Below are positions 1 through 8,102 of a DNA stretch of 12,660 nt, piece by piece. The stretch is taken from assembly GCA_002404055.1 (NCBI GenBank), contig DHIZ01000055.1:1-12660 (forward strand), in the 5' to 3' direction. Made by a program: the position numbers and the translations under genes. This stretch comes from Chloroflexi bacterium UBA4733. Its GTDB lineage: Bacteria; Chloroflexota; UBA4733. The notes below the pieces were generated by a model, which did not search any database, was not told where the DNA came from, and was given only the letters and a program-made list of their open reading frames with translations. Positions within the stretch are counted from its first letter, which is position 1; each line of letters begins with the position of its first letter.

Positions 1-771
1 CCAACAGAGGTGAAACACACCCAATTGATTGAGCGCGGGCGACCACTGCTGGTAGCCGGCGCGAACGGCGTCGTCATCCGCGCAGTCGTGTAGCCAGTCC
101 TTGATCTTGCTGCCGACGCCGTTGCCGTCGATGTGGACGACGCCAACCATGCTCAATTCACCAGCAGTGCGACCCAGGTGGTCAAGGTCATCGGGAAACC
201 TTGGCGCTTTCCCTGCGAAGCTCGGCGCCAGCGCAAGCAGGCGCTGCCAATGTCCGCTCTCGCGCTCCTCACGAAAGGAGTCGCGCTTGGCCAAGATGGA
301 GCGCGACAACGGCGCATGCGGATCGGATGGGTCTTTGGCGTCGAAGCCGTGCGCCGCCAAGCCGGTCTCCCGGCAGGCAGCCGTGATTCCCAGGCCAAGC
401 TGGGGCGTGCTCGGCTGACGCTCGGTCTTGGCACGCGCCAGGTCTACCTGCAAAGCGTTGACGGCTGCGGCCAGATCGCCCTGCTCGAAGGTGCGATGGG
501 CGACCGCAGCATCAAGTCCGGGCGCTCGGTCGTAGAGTCGGCGGGAGTATTGGGTGGCAAAGCGCCTGGCTGCGGTCAGGTCGGGAAACTCCAGCAGGGC
601 ATTGCCGCCGGCCGCCAGGAGCGGATGCGCCATCGTCAGTCCGGCAAGGGCGCCGTCGGGCGAGGTGGCCCAGTGAACCAGGGGCGAGGCGCCGATGGCG
701 TCGCGCAGGCGATTGGACCCGAAGACGTAGCCTTGAATGCCCAGCAGGTCCACGCCGGTCAGCACAGGCAT
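1..771 (-). CDS. Cas10/Cmr2-like palm-domain protein, HD-less, N-terminal part (cut by window edge)
   Basis: The first 257 codons read open from ATG at 771 to base 1 without a stop, so the gene continues off the left edge. The start is preceded by GGGAGA (778-783) at 6 nt. The protein opens almost directly with GIQGYVFGSNRLRDAIGAS (residues 11-29), the hallmark of the first palm region of Cas10/Cmr2 proteins. A second signature, VVHIDGNGVGSKIKDW (212-227), matches the start of the second palm, where D215 and N217 sit at the metal-binding site. No N-terminal HD nuclease domain precedes palm 1, unlike full Csm1/Cmr2. In the family, palm 2 carries GGDD and makes cyclic oligoadenylate in type III systems; that motif would lie beyond the window and cannot be checked. 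The gene starts 13 nt after the CARF nuclease gene and is the last visible gene of the operon. A diverged stand-alone palm-domain protein outside a true Cas10 complex is the main alternative. Confidence 0.85.
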   Translation of the reverse strand, partial: MPVLTGVDLLGIQGYVFGSNRLRDAIGASPLVHWATSPDGALAGLTMAHPLLAAGGNALLEFPDLTAARRFATQYSRRLYDRAPGLDAAVAHRTFEQGDLAAAVNALQVDLARAKTERQPSTPQLGLGITAACRETGLAAHGFDAKDPSDPHAPLSRSILAKRDSFREERESGHWQRLLALAPSFAGKAPRFPDDLDHLGRTAGELSMVGVVHIDGNGVGSKIKDWLHDCADDDAVRAGYQQWSPALNQLGVFHLCW

Positions 772-784
772 GGTGTGTCTCCCA

Positions 785-2023
785 TCACTCGCTCAACCAG
801 GCTTCCAGTGATGCCCGGTTTGCTGCCTGATCGATACCGGCCCAGACGCTGAGGTCATCGAGGCCAAATACCTGCGGGGTGTTCGAAGCACCCCAGACGC
901 TCTTCACGGCGCTACGAAGCTGTTCGACGTAGGAGCCTTGCTCGCTACCGCTGTGGAGCAGGCTGACCAGCGCGGTACGGGCAAGATCGCCGCCGATCTG
1001 CCGACCGCGCATAGCCACCTCGAACAGCTTGGACTTGCATAGATCCTTGCTGGTGTCAGTGGTACAGGAAACCAGATACAGACGACAGTTGCGGATGACG
1101 GCGACATCAACCTCAAACTGCGGGCGGCGGTCCCCGAAGCAGTTGACGCTGACGGTAACGTCACCATATGACCCAACTTGGGACCCCAACCACATCTCCA
1201 GCCACCCACCGGTGAGAAACGTCTGCCATTTGTCAATCGGCTTCGCACCCATGCCTTCGGCGGGTATGCGCTCGCGGCTCAGACGCAGCCCTTCAGGCGG
1301 TATGAACGGGTCCTTCTTCAGCCGCTCCGATCCCTTTTCTTTCTTTCGTTCGCTCTCATTCCCTCCTCGCATCGGGTCCAAGGCGTTACCGCTTGATTGA
1401 GTTCGATCAGGCTCAATGTCGCAGTAGCGCTTATAGAGTTCTGCCGCCGTGTTGGGCTGCCGAAAAACGTATTGCGCCAGTGCTTCGGCGTCGGCCTCGG
1501 TCGGTCCGAGACCGTGGGTGCTAGGTTTGCTTTTCCTGGTACCGTGGAGTTGCAGCAACCTATCGAGCGTGAGACCAACCCTGGCGTCGGTCAACCTATC
1601 GTAGGTACCGCCATCAAAGCGCAAGACGCCATCCCGCTCGTCCAGATACGAAGCGTTGGCATCACCAAAGTCAGCAACACCGGCCCGCCGTTGCTGTTCG
1701 GCAAAAGCCAGGCGGGCGTGCGCCGCCATTATCTTGGTGCCGCCGGTGTAGTTGAGATGCGCGTCGTGCGGAAGTTGGGTGAGTATCTGGCGCACTTCTC
1801 GGGCGTCCGTTGCCGACTCGAGACAGGGCGCCTCGATCAGCACGCCGGGGAGATCCTCGCTGAGCGCCGTGTCAAGGCATTCTTTGACCCTCTCCGTCCC
1901 TTTATCCCCTCGCGAATAGATGAGCCAGATGCGCTTGGGCCGCAGCATCTTCGCCACGATATAGTTCGGCAGGGGGTTGGAGCCGACCAGTAAAATCAGG
2001 TTCTCCGGCGTTGCTTCGGTCAT
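785..2023 (-). CDS. CARF-domain protein with PD-(D/E)XK-like C-terminus (DUF1887/Card1/Can2-like)
   Basis: This 412-aa protein has two domains. Residues 8-150 form a Rossmann-like CARF domain: LILLVGSNPLP near the start, IWLIYS, and the ligand-loop motif NYTGGTK (91-97), typical of proteins that bind cyclic oligoadenylates made by Cas10. A charged linker rich in K, R and E (about 218-240) leads to a restriction-endonuclease-like domain with GGWLEMWL (272-279) and FEVDVAV (303-309). In Card1/Can2 relatives the next strand reads (I/V)-E-C-K; here it is VSCTT (318-322), so the acidic residue and lysine are absent at their usual places. Lysines 330 and 332 in CKSKLFE follow shortly. The likely role is a signal-activated nuclease that damages DNA or RNA during phage attack. 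I chose ATG at 2023 because GAGGGAG lies 10 nt upstream. An in-frame GTG at 2068 overlaps the RAMP stop as GTGA but has no convincing ribosome site; using it would add 15 residues. Confidence 0.85.
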   Translation of the reverse strand: MTEATPENLILLVGSNPLPNYIVAKMLRPKRIWLIYSRGDKGTERVKECLDTALSEDLPGVLIEAPCLESATDAREVRQILTQLPHDAHLNYTGGTKIMAAHARLAFAEQQRRAGVADFGDANASYLDERDGVLRFDGGTYDRLTDARVGLTLDRLLQLHGTRKSKPSTHGLGPTEADAEALAQYVFRQPNTAAELYKRYCDIEPDRTQSSGNALDPMRGGNESERKKEKGSERLKKDPFIPPEGLRLSRERIPAEGMGAKPIDKWQTFLTGGWLEMWLGSQVGSYGDVTVSVNCFGDRRPQFEVDVAVIRNCRLYLVSCTTDTSKDLCKSKLFEVAMRGRQIGGDLARTALVSLLHSGSEQGSYVEQLRSAVKSVWGASNTPQVFGLDDLSVWAGIDQAANRASLEAWLSE

Positions 2024-2033
2024 TGAGTCTTTA

Positions 2034-2040
2034 CTCCCTC
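2034..2040 (-). promoter_or_regulatory. Ribosome binding site deciding the CARF-gene start
   Basis: GAGGGAG on the minus strand lies 10 nt before ATG at 2023. It favours this start over the in-frame GTG at 2068, which overlaps the end of the RAMP gene. Confidence 0.5.
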
Positions 2041-2064
2041 TCTGTGCCTGCTGCACTTCCTGTG

Positions 2065-4404
2065 TCACTTGCCGTGCCCGCGCGTCGGCGGACCGCCCTT
2101 CCTGGCTGGCGGCTTCGGTTGTAGTGCGTTGGGATCGTCCCAGGTCAGATTCCAGCCCGACTTCCCCGTAGATGTGCCGCTTACTCGCAAGCGCAGCGGC
2201 TGGCCGGGCGTCACGTCGGGCGGCTGGGCTGATCGCGGGTGGAGAACGCCGATGATGTCCCCGCCCTGCAACTGGAACTGCTGCTTGCCGCCTTTAGACT
2301 GTTCTTCTCGTACAACCCAGGTGACGGTCTCGCCGGACCTGGGCAAGCGTGCAGCGACGGCAGGTTCACGCTGCCAGGGCGGGCGGTTGGGATCCGCACC
2401 GAAGGGTGTAGGCAGCACCTTACGCGCACGGAAGTCATTACGGCCCGATTCGAGCACCATAGGTGCTGTCGTCTCAAACCCTGGACCGCCCTCCAACCGC
2501 AAGAGCAGGTAGAGAGCGGCCAGCCGGGCAATCTGCCAGATGCCGCGGTCGCCGGCAAACCGTGGCTCCTGACTGTCATTGGCAAAACGCAGCATTTCGT
2601 CGGCGAATGTCTTGAGGTAAATGGCGCCGTCGTCAACGCTCGACCCATCACCAGTCCAAGCCGCATAGCGCTGCGCTCGGTCGATCACGTGCAGCGTGGG
2701 GGTTATACGGGCACTGCCGAGACCCAGCGGCTTGGCCATGCCGAGCTTGTGGGCGCACTCGTCAGGCAGACGCAAGGCAGTGAGCAGGGCGCCCAGTTCG
2801 AGCGGCGTCAGGTTCTCAAAGCGGATGCGCCCCGTGAACTGCACGCCCTTGCGGACCGGACGGATGATCGTGTGTTGCCTATCATCCGGTTCCTTCGGAA
2901 GGATTGCTTGCAGATCTTCCAGGAGACGCTTCTGAAGCTGAGACGGCTGTTCTTTGACGTCTTCGATCTCGCGCGATCCCCAGCGGTGCCAGTACAGTTT
3001 GTGGCCGCGGATGGCGGTTCTTTCGCGGTCCTCCTCAAGGTAGGTGGCAAGCTCCTTGGCCGGCTTCGTGCCATCCTGCACAAGGTAGTGCGGGTAGGTC
3101 GTCGGTTTGGGTGAAGAGAGCACGCGCGGCACCAGCAGTTGCTCGTACATATCGCGCTGCCCGTCAATCGCCACTGCGTCTTCGAATCGTACCCGGCCTT
3201 TGATCGGCGGCGCCGTGCTGCCTCGCTCGCGAGCCACCTGGCCGAACATCGCCTCGGCAAGGTCGAGCTTCGCCATCCGTACGTTGTCAGGAATCAGGTC
3301 GTAGGGACTCACGTCATAGGGGAAGCGGAACATCTGGGCGCGACCAAGGAACAGCAGGCCGGTGGGATTGTCCTCCTGCGCAGCCTGGGCGTCGCAGAGG
3401 TAAAACACCGGCTCGCCGTCGCGCAGCCAGCCCGCCTTCTGCCGACGCACCCCGCTGGGCTTATCCCTCGGGAACGCCTTCTCTTGCCATTGGGTGATTT
3501 GGTCATCGTCGTGGAACCGCTCCCAGACGCGGTTGGGGACGGGAATGGGCGCCGCCCCGGGCGTTGGACTGAGGAAGACGAATTCGCTCTTGGGGTGTTC
3601 CTCACTGCGGGAGTGCGGCGAAGAGCCGGTGATCACGAGGGTTGCGGGCGCCCAATCGCTGCCCGGGGAGGATGTGCCAAACCGGATGTCGTCGACGAAC
3701 CTGCCCTTCAGGGGCAGCAGGACGTGGCACGCCTGCTGCTGGAAGCCCCAGGGAGGCTTGTCGTCCGCATTCCAAGGAAGCTGCACGCCTTTGGCGAGAA
3801 GCAGCGCCCGGCGCACGCGGTAGAACGGGCACCGCTCGATCAACCAGCCACCTTCTCGGGACCGCAAGAAGCCGCCTTCGGGCTTCTGGTCACCGCGCAC
3901 CATGCGCTTACCGTAGGCGTCGCCCACACGATCCTTGTTGAACGTGCGGAAGAAGGGCTGGTTCGTGGTGACGGGCGCAACCTTGCTAAAGGAGAGGATC
4001 TCCACCAGGGTGCGAGTCATGCCGCGAAGGCTGGAGCCCGGAATGAGCGGCCGCCCGTCGGGTGTCTTGGTAGGATCGGGAAGCGTGGAGTGACCCTCCG
4101 GCGTGCGCGACGGATCCGGCCGCAGGCGAGACTCTCGTGCGTCCCAGTATCCCTGACCATTCTCACGAGCGAAGTCGCGGATGTAGAGTGGTGTAAGCGT
4201 CTCTAACTCGAGGTCTATCCAGCCCGAGTATGTGCCTGCAAGCCACTGGTTGTGTGTCGTCCATGGCATAAGCTTGCCGTGGTCGGTTACGTCGATGCCG
4301 CCGTCGACCTCGTAGACTTTGCGGGGCAGTGGCACGAAATTGTACGGCGCCGTGGCCCGGCGCGTGTCGTCCGTGTCGTCTTTCTGTTCCGGCCATACAC
4401 TCAT
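2065..4404 (-). CDS. Large CRISPR-associated RAMP protein (TIGR03986-like), two RAMP/Cas7-type units
   Basis: A 779-aa RAMP-superfamily protein. The opening YNFVPLP (21-27), the strand GWIDLELETLTPLYI (61-75) and PGSSLRGM (122-129) match the N-terminal part of the TIGR03986 CRISPR-associated RAMP family. PGSSLRG is the usual RAMP loop before the main helix. A second RAMP-like unit lies near residues 520-580, with TGRIRFENLTPLELGALL and the glycine-rich loop PLGLGSARI (559-567). The last 90 or so residues are strand-rich and may form a small OB-like domain, followed by a Pro/Lys/Arg-rich basic tail. Family members are backbone subunits of type III (III-D-like) effector complexes that hold RNA; target cleavage by this protein cannot be judged from the sequence. 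The start at 4404 overlaps the csx19 stop (ATGA) and has AGGAGGG 6 nt upstream. The reading frame is open 71 codons further upstream, but that part is only a shadow of csx19. Confidence 0.9.
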   Translation of the reverse strand: MSVWPEQKDDTDDTRRATAPYNFVPLPRKVYEVDGGIDVTDHGKLMPWTTHNQWLAGTYSGWIDLELETLTPLYIRDFARENGQGYWDARESRLRPDPSRTPEGHSTLPDPTKTPDGRPLIPGSSLRGMTRTLVEILSFSKVAPVTTNQPFFRTFNKDRVGDAYGKRMVRGDQKPEGGFLRSREGGWLIERCPFYRVRRALLLAKGVQLPWNADDKPPWGFQQQACHVLLPLKGRFVDDIRFGTSSPGSDWAPATLVITGSSPHSRSEEHPKSEFVFLSPTPGAAPIPVPNRVWERFHDDDQITQWQEKAFPRDKPSGVRRQKAGWLRDGEPVFYLCDAQAAQEDNPTGLLFLGRAQMFRFPYDVSPYDLIPDNVRMAKLDLAEAMFGQVARERGSTAPPIKGRVRFEDAVAIDGQRDMYEQLLVPRVLSSPKPTTYPHYLVQDGTKPAKELATYLEEDRERTAIRGHKLYWHRWGSREIEDVKEQPSQLQKRLLEDLQAILPKEPDDRQHTIIRPVRKGVQFTGRIRFENLTPLELGALLTALRLPDECAHKLGMAKPLGLGSARITPTLHVIDRAQRYAAWTGDGSSVDDGAIYLKTFADEMLRFANDSQEPRFAGDRGIWQIARLAALYLLLRLEGGPGFETTAPMVLESGRNDFRARKVLPTPFGADPNRPPWQREPAVAARLPRSGETVTWVVREEQSKGGKQQFQLQGGDIIGVLHPRSAQPPDVTPGQPLRLRVSGTSTGKSGWNLTWDDPNALQPKPPARKGGPPTRGHGK

Positions 4405-5003
4405 CGCTGTCCCTCCTGTTCGAGCGTCACAAGGCGCGTAGCTGCCACTCGCACCACACCGACATCGGGATCTTGCGTGAAGTAGTGGCGCGCGCGCATC
4501 CGCAAGGGCATCCGCTGCTGCCGAAAGGCGTCGCTTGAGCAACTGAGCGGCACGGCATGGCGTGACCCGGTTCCGTCGCCAACCAACGTGAAGCCGTCGC
4601 GCGGTCCATCCAGCCATCGGTCGCCCAGCACCACGTACGTCTGCCCGGCGGCATGCAGGGCTGGATCATCGGCCGGCGCGGCATCGGCGAGCAGGCGGCC
4701 GCGGAAAGTGTCGTCCGTGCGCCAAATCGACACCTCAACATCCGGCCCGAAGAGACGCGCCTGTTGGAGCGCCGCGCCCCTGAACGGCGGCGAGATCGCC
4801 GGGAACGGCCCACTGGAGAGGCGCCAGCCCTGGTCGTCGCCATCACGCCGGCCCCAAACGACGCCATCGTCGCAGTAGGCCAGCAGCCAGCGCGTGCCGG
4901 CAGTCACCGATCCCGTGGGTTCCCCGCTGCCCACACCATCAATGACCTCGCGGCATTCCGCATCTGCCAACGGCACAATGCGACTACCGAACACCGTTCC
5001 CAT
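4401..5003 (-). CDS. csx19: Csx19-like type III-D CRISPR-associated protein (TIGR03984-like)
   Basis: A 200-aa protein with the features I associate with the Csx19 (TIGR03984) family: WLLAYCDDGVVWG (39-51), LQQARLFG (79-86) followed by a V/E-x-x-x-W strand, a YVVLGDRW segment, and a closing YFTQDPDVGVVRVAATRLV (174-192). Csx19 occurs in type III-D CRISPR effector gene sets, often beside a TIGR03986 RAMP protein, as here. Its biochemical role is not known to me; a small accessory or structural subunit of the RAMP complex is a reasonable guess. Translation starts at ATG 5003 with AAAGGGG about 8 nt upstream. It lies 51 nt after the methylase stop and overlaps the RAMP start by 4 nt (ATGA), so it is the hinge joining the methylase to the CRISPR-like genes in one transcript. 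Confidence 0.83.
   Translation of the reverse strand: MGTVFGSRIVPLADAECREVIDGVGSGEPTGSVTAGTRWLLAYCDDGVVWGRRDGDDQGWRLSSGPFPAISPPFRGAALQQARLFGPDVEVSIWRTDDTFRGRLLADAAPADDPALHAAGQTYVVLGDRWLDGPRDGFTLVGDGTGSRHAVPLSCSSDAFRQQRMPLRMRARHYFTQDPDVGVVRVAATRLVTLEQEGQR
4411..4417 (-). promoter_or_regulatory. Ribosome binding site of the RAMP gene
   Basis: AGGAGGG on the minus strand, 6 nt before ATG at 4404 and inside the last codons of csx19. It fixes the RAMP start and suggests translational coupling through the ATGA overlap. Confidence 0.75.
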
Positions 5004-5054
5004 TGCCTATGCCCCTTTCGACGCTCTCATTGGCTTTCCGCTCTCGCTCCCAAT

Positions 5055-8000
5055 CTACGACAGGTCCAGCGCCACCCTCTGCCCCGCGGCCACCCCCAGC
5101 ACACCCAGGTGGTTGCTCAAGCGCTCCAGCGGGCCCAAGTCATCCCCGGTGTCGTCGCGCCGCCGGGCTAATTCAATCAACGCCTGCAAGAGTTGGTGGA
5201 AGACGGCATTGCGGCGGAGACCACGCTGGTCGAGGTAGTCGTTGACGCGGCTGACGTCACCCGCTGCCCAGAGTTGCAACAGCCGGTGGACCTGATCAAC
5301 CAGCGGCACGGCGCCGTTGCCGGGCGCTTCGTAGCCGAGGGTGGGACGCAGGCGCTGATTCCACTTCTTCAGCCGCACGGTGCTGCCACCGCCGGCTTCG
5401 CTCTCCGCCGGCTCAACGTCTGCCGCCTCATCCTCGTCACCGTCATCTTGCTCTGCGGCGGCCTGGTTGCCGGTGCGCGCCAGCAGATCGTAGCCATTGA
5501 CGAGCGTGCCGTCGGAGAGGTCGCAGGAGACAGCGTAAAGGATACAGCCGCCGACCGGCGTATCGCGCAACCCGAAGTCGTGGCGGTGCAGCAGGTAGTA
5601 GGTCGTGACGTTGTCCAGGTCACCGGAAGCGTCGGCCTGCGTGCCGGGCAGGACCCGGCCGACCACAAAGTCCACGACCATCCGCCGCACCTGGCTCAGG
5701 AACTCTGCGACGGTCAGGACGCCGCCGCCGGTCGCCTTGCGCACAACGGGATGCTTGCTGTACGCCTCCAGCGCCGGACCGGTCGCAGCCCAGACGAAGT
5801 CTGGACCCCGAATGCCGGCATCCCAGAAGTCGCGCAACCGCTCGATGATGTTGGCGCGCATCTCCTCCAGCACGACGTTATCCCAACCGGGGCGGGCCGT
5901 GGCCGGACGCTTCTTGCACACCAGCCAGATCGAGGACGAGAGGGCGGCGGAGGAAAGGGCGCGCGTGCGGTTGACCATCTCTGTCTGGATGGGCCAGCTT
6001 CCATCCACCACGAAACCGGCCCGGATGATGGCCGAAACAAGCGTTTCCCAGGCATCTGGGTGCTTGTGGGCGAAGACGACGACCAGCCGACCGTCAGGCT
6101 TGAGTGCCGAATGGCAAGATTGAAAGGCCCGGAACATCCCCTCCTCATACGTTGCCTTCGACTTGGCTCTGTCGCCACCGAAACGGCTGGCGTCGTCGAT
6201 CAACTCGCCATCGTTCTTCTGTTTGTCCCACTTTGGCGATAGCGGCGCGGCAAAGGCGGCATCAATCTCGGGGGACAGGCCGTGCAACGTCCGGCGCAGC
6301 CAGACGTAGAAGAAATCCATGAGATCGGAATACGGGATGGCATCATAATAGGGCGGATCCGTCACTATCACGTCGAAGCTGCTGGCAACGGCCGTCACCG
6401 CACTTTGACGCAGACAGTTTGGTGATGGCGACGCGGTGAAGTTGCTCGTGTGCTCTGCGACCTTCGCTACCCACTCAACGGCTCCCAGGAATCCCCCGCT
6501 GAACGACTCTGTCGTGACGCCTTCGATAAAGTCCCACGTCATGGGCAGGGCGAAGCGTGAGAAGGTGTTGATCACACCGCTCTGTGTTGGCGACGGGTCC
6601 GGGCGGCACAATGTGCTGGACCGGTCGACAACTCGGTCGACCGTCAGAGCAAGATACCCTTGTATAGCCTCCGTCCATCGAGTCGGGTATGTCCCCTGGT
6701 CCAACACCTGGCGGGTTTGGCGCACCCACCTGACGAATATGCTCAAAGCAAGGAGTTGCCGACTCGTGAACAACTTGTGCCACTGGTCAAACCCGTAGCC
6801 GTCAACTGAGAAGGCCCGACTCACGCCGCTGCCGCCTCCCTTCGGGGTAGGCTCCGTCGGCAGCCCGAACGGAACATCCTGGAACGCAGCGGCGCACGCC
6901 CCCGTCGCGTCCTCGGCGGCGGCAATCTCTTCCGGTACCGGTCGGCGATACTCCTTACTGACAGCGCCGTCTACCACTACCGCGGTCATAACCGCGCCGA
7001 GCCGGCCGGCCTGCCCTTCGAGGCGAATATCCTCCATCGTCATCGTGGTCGGGCAGCAGGGGCACTTCGCACCGGCACGGCTCATCGTCCCTTCCCCCAA
7101 GCGCCTGTCGTGCTCGCGTCGTTGGGCGGCGTTGTTGCCAACGACCAGTACGCCGGTCTCGACGCCGAAGACGACGCCGCTGTTCCGGGCGCCCTCTGGG
7201 CGGTTTGGAGCCATCGTCAGCAGCACGCGCTTGCGGTCCGTCTTGCAGAGCCAACGGGTCTTGAGCAAGGGCAGGGTAGCTCCGCAGTTCTTGCAGGTCA
7301 CAGTGCGTGCCCAGAGATAGGCGACCGTCGGCTTGCCGTCGATGACCGGATAGTAGCGCTCCAGATCGGCTTTCGCTCGTTGCAGCACCCACCAGCCCCA
7401 GGCGCGGACGTGCCAGGCCAGGTCGGCCTCGGGCGCCGTGGCGTCCATACTTGTCTGGAGCGATCGCGTGGCCCCCCGGCTCGTCTTCGTCGCCGGACCG
7501 CCGGAAGCCTTGCGGAAGCTCGCCATGAACTCCGGCGAGTCGACGGCGAACTGTGGCAACGGCAGGCGCTGGCCGGCCAGGCGTTGCGGGTACTCCAGCG
7601 TACACTTCTCGATGAACCAGGCCACCGGGTTGATATCTATCGCCGTCGCCTCGCAGCCGAGGCGCATCGCCTCCAGCGGGATAGCGCCGCCGCCGGCAAA
7701 GGGGTCCAGCACCTTCGGCGCCCGGCCACCGTAAGCGGCGCGAATCTGCTCCCGGAACCAGGCCAGGTCGGGGCCGTTCTCTCGCCCCCAGTGCAGGATG
7801 CCGCCCTCCGTCTCCTCGACGACCTGCTCCTCCACCCGGCCGCCGGGCAGCTTCTTGGTGCGGACCCGTTTCACCAACCGCCCGCCCAGCCGTTCCAGCA
7901 GCTTGGCCCGCTCAATAGGGTCGCCGGGATCAGGCAGCAGCGTGGCGATCAGGGCAGCGCGGCAGGCCGCCAGCGGTCGACGCGCCGGCCAGATATGGAG

Positions 8001-8102
8001 CGTGGAGATGTGGCCGTGGCGCACGCTCTTCTCGTGGACGGAGTCAAGCGAGGCCTGGCGCAGCGGGAAGCCGCGCTCGATCAGACGGGGGCGATCATCC
8101 AT
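5055..8102 (-). CDS. DUF1156 DNA methyltransferase (anti-phage-associated type)
   Basis: A protein of 1015 aa. The N-terminus (about 7-50) is the DUF1156 domain, with IERGFPL and the signature GHISTLHIWPARRPLAACRA (30-49). Methyltransferase motif I is DPFAGGG (133-139), followed by IDINP (155-159). The catalytic motif DPPYY (582-586) comes about 440 residues later, in TDPPYYDAIPYSDLMDFFY. Between them lie a Cys cluster suggesting a zinc ribbon (C270, C273, C286; CPCC at 347-350) and the family segment FTSRQLLAL (from 445). An acidic linker (about 880-905) separates a helical C-terminal domain. DPPY points to an exocyclic amino methyltransferase (N6-adenine or N4-cytosine). The motif order I, insert, IV resembles the alpha class, the insert probably including target recognition. 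Family members sit in defence islands. I chose ATG 8102, where the DUF1156 consensus begins; a GTG at 8135 would add 11 residues. No clear ribosome site or promoter is seen upstream, where a REP pair lies. Confidence 0.93.
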   Translation of the reverse strand: MDDRPRLIERGFPLRQASLDSVHEKSVRHGHISTLHIWPARRPLAACRAALIATLLPDPGDPIERAKLLERLGGRLVKRVRTKKLPGGRVEEQVVEETEGGILHWGRENGPDLAWFREQIRAAYGGRAPKVLDPFAGGGAIPLEAMRLGCEATAIDINPVAWFIEKCTLEYPQRLAGQRLPLPQFAVDSPEFMASFRKASGGPATKTSRGATRSLQTSMDATAPEADLAWHVRAWGWWVLQRAKADLERYYPVIDGKPTVAYLWARTVTCKNCGATLPLLKTRWLCKTDRKRVLLTMAPNRPEGARNSGVVFGVETGVLVVGNNAAQRREHDRRLGEGTMSRAGAKCPCCPTTMTMEDIRLEGQAGRLGAVMTAVVVDGAVSKEYRRPVPEEIAAAEDATGACAAAFQDVPFGLPTEPTPKGGGSGVSRAFSVDGYGFDQWHKLFTSRQLLALSIFVRWVRQTRQVLDQGTYPTRWTEAIQGYLALTVDRVVDRSSTLCRPDPSPTQSGVINTFSRFALPMTWDFIEGVTTESFSGGFLGAVEWVAKVAEHTSNFTASPSPNCLRQSAVTAVASSFDVIVTDPPYYDAIPYSDLMDFFYVWLRRTLHGLSPEIDAAFAAPLSPKWDKQKNDGELIDDASRFGGDRAKSKATYEEGMFRAFQSCHSALKPDGRLVVVFAHKHPDAWETLVSAIIRAGFVVDGSWPIQTEMVNRTRALSSAALSSSIWLVCKKRPATARPGWDNVVLEEMRANIIERLRDFWDAGIRGPDFVWAATGPALEAYSKHPVVRKATGGGVLTVAEFLSQVRRMVVDFVVGRVLPGTQADASGDLDNVTTYYLLHRHDFGLRDTPVGGCILYAVSCDLSDGTLVNGYDLLARTGNQAAAEQDDGDEDEAADVEPAESEAGGGSTVRLKKWNQRLRPTLGYEAPGNGAVPLVDQVHRLLQLWAAGDVSRVNDYLDQRGLRRNAVFHQLLQALIELARRRDDTGDDLGPLERLSNHLGVLGVAAGQRVALDLS

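Noticed and set aside
133..852. 239-codon open frame on the plus strand
   Set aside because: The opposite strand reads continuously as a Cas10-like protein with two diagnostic motifs; this frame has none.
2239..3114. 291-codon open frame on the plus strand
   Set aside because: Antisense shadow of the RAMP gene without a domain signature or ribosome site.
3139..4206. 355-codon open frame on the plus strand
   Set aside because: It is antisense to the RAMP gene, has no recognisable motifs, and is what high GC content produces opposite a real gene.
4405..4617. 71-codon N-terminal extension of the RAMP reading frame
   Set aside because: The extension is low-complexity Arg/Ala-rich, lies wholly inside csx19, and the ATG at 4404 has a strong ribosome site and begins the family consensus.
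6614..6643. Inverted repeat GGTCGAC...GGTCGACC inside the methylase gene
   Set aside because: It lies in coding sequence and is explained by a repeated Val-Asp-Arg peptide; no sign of a regulatory role.
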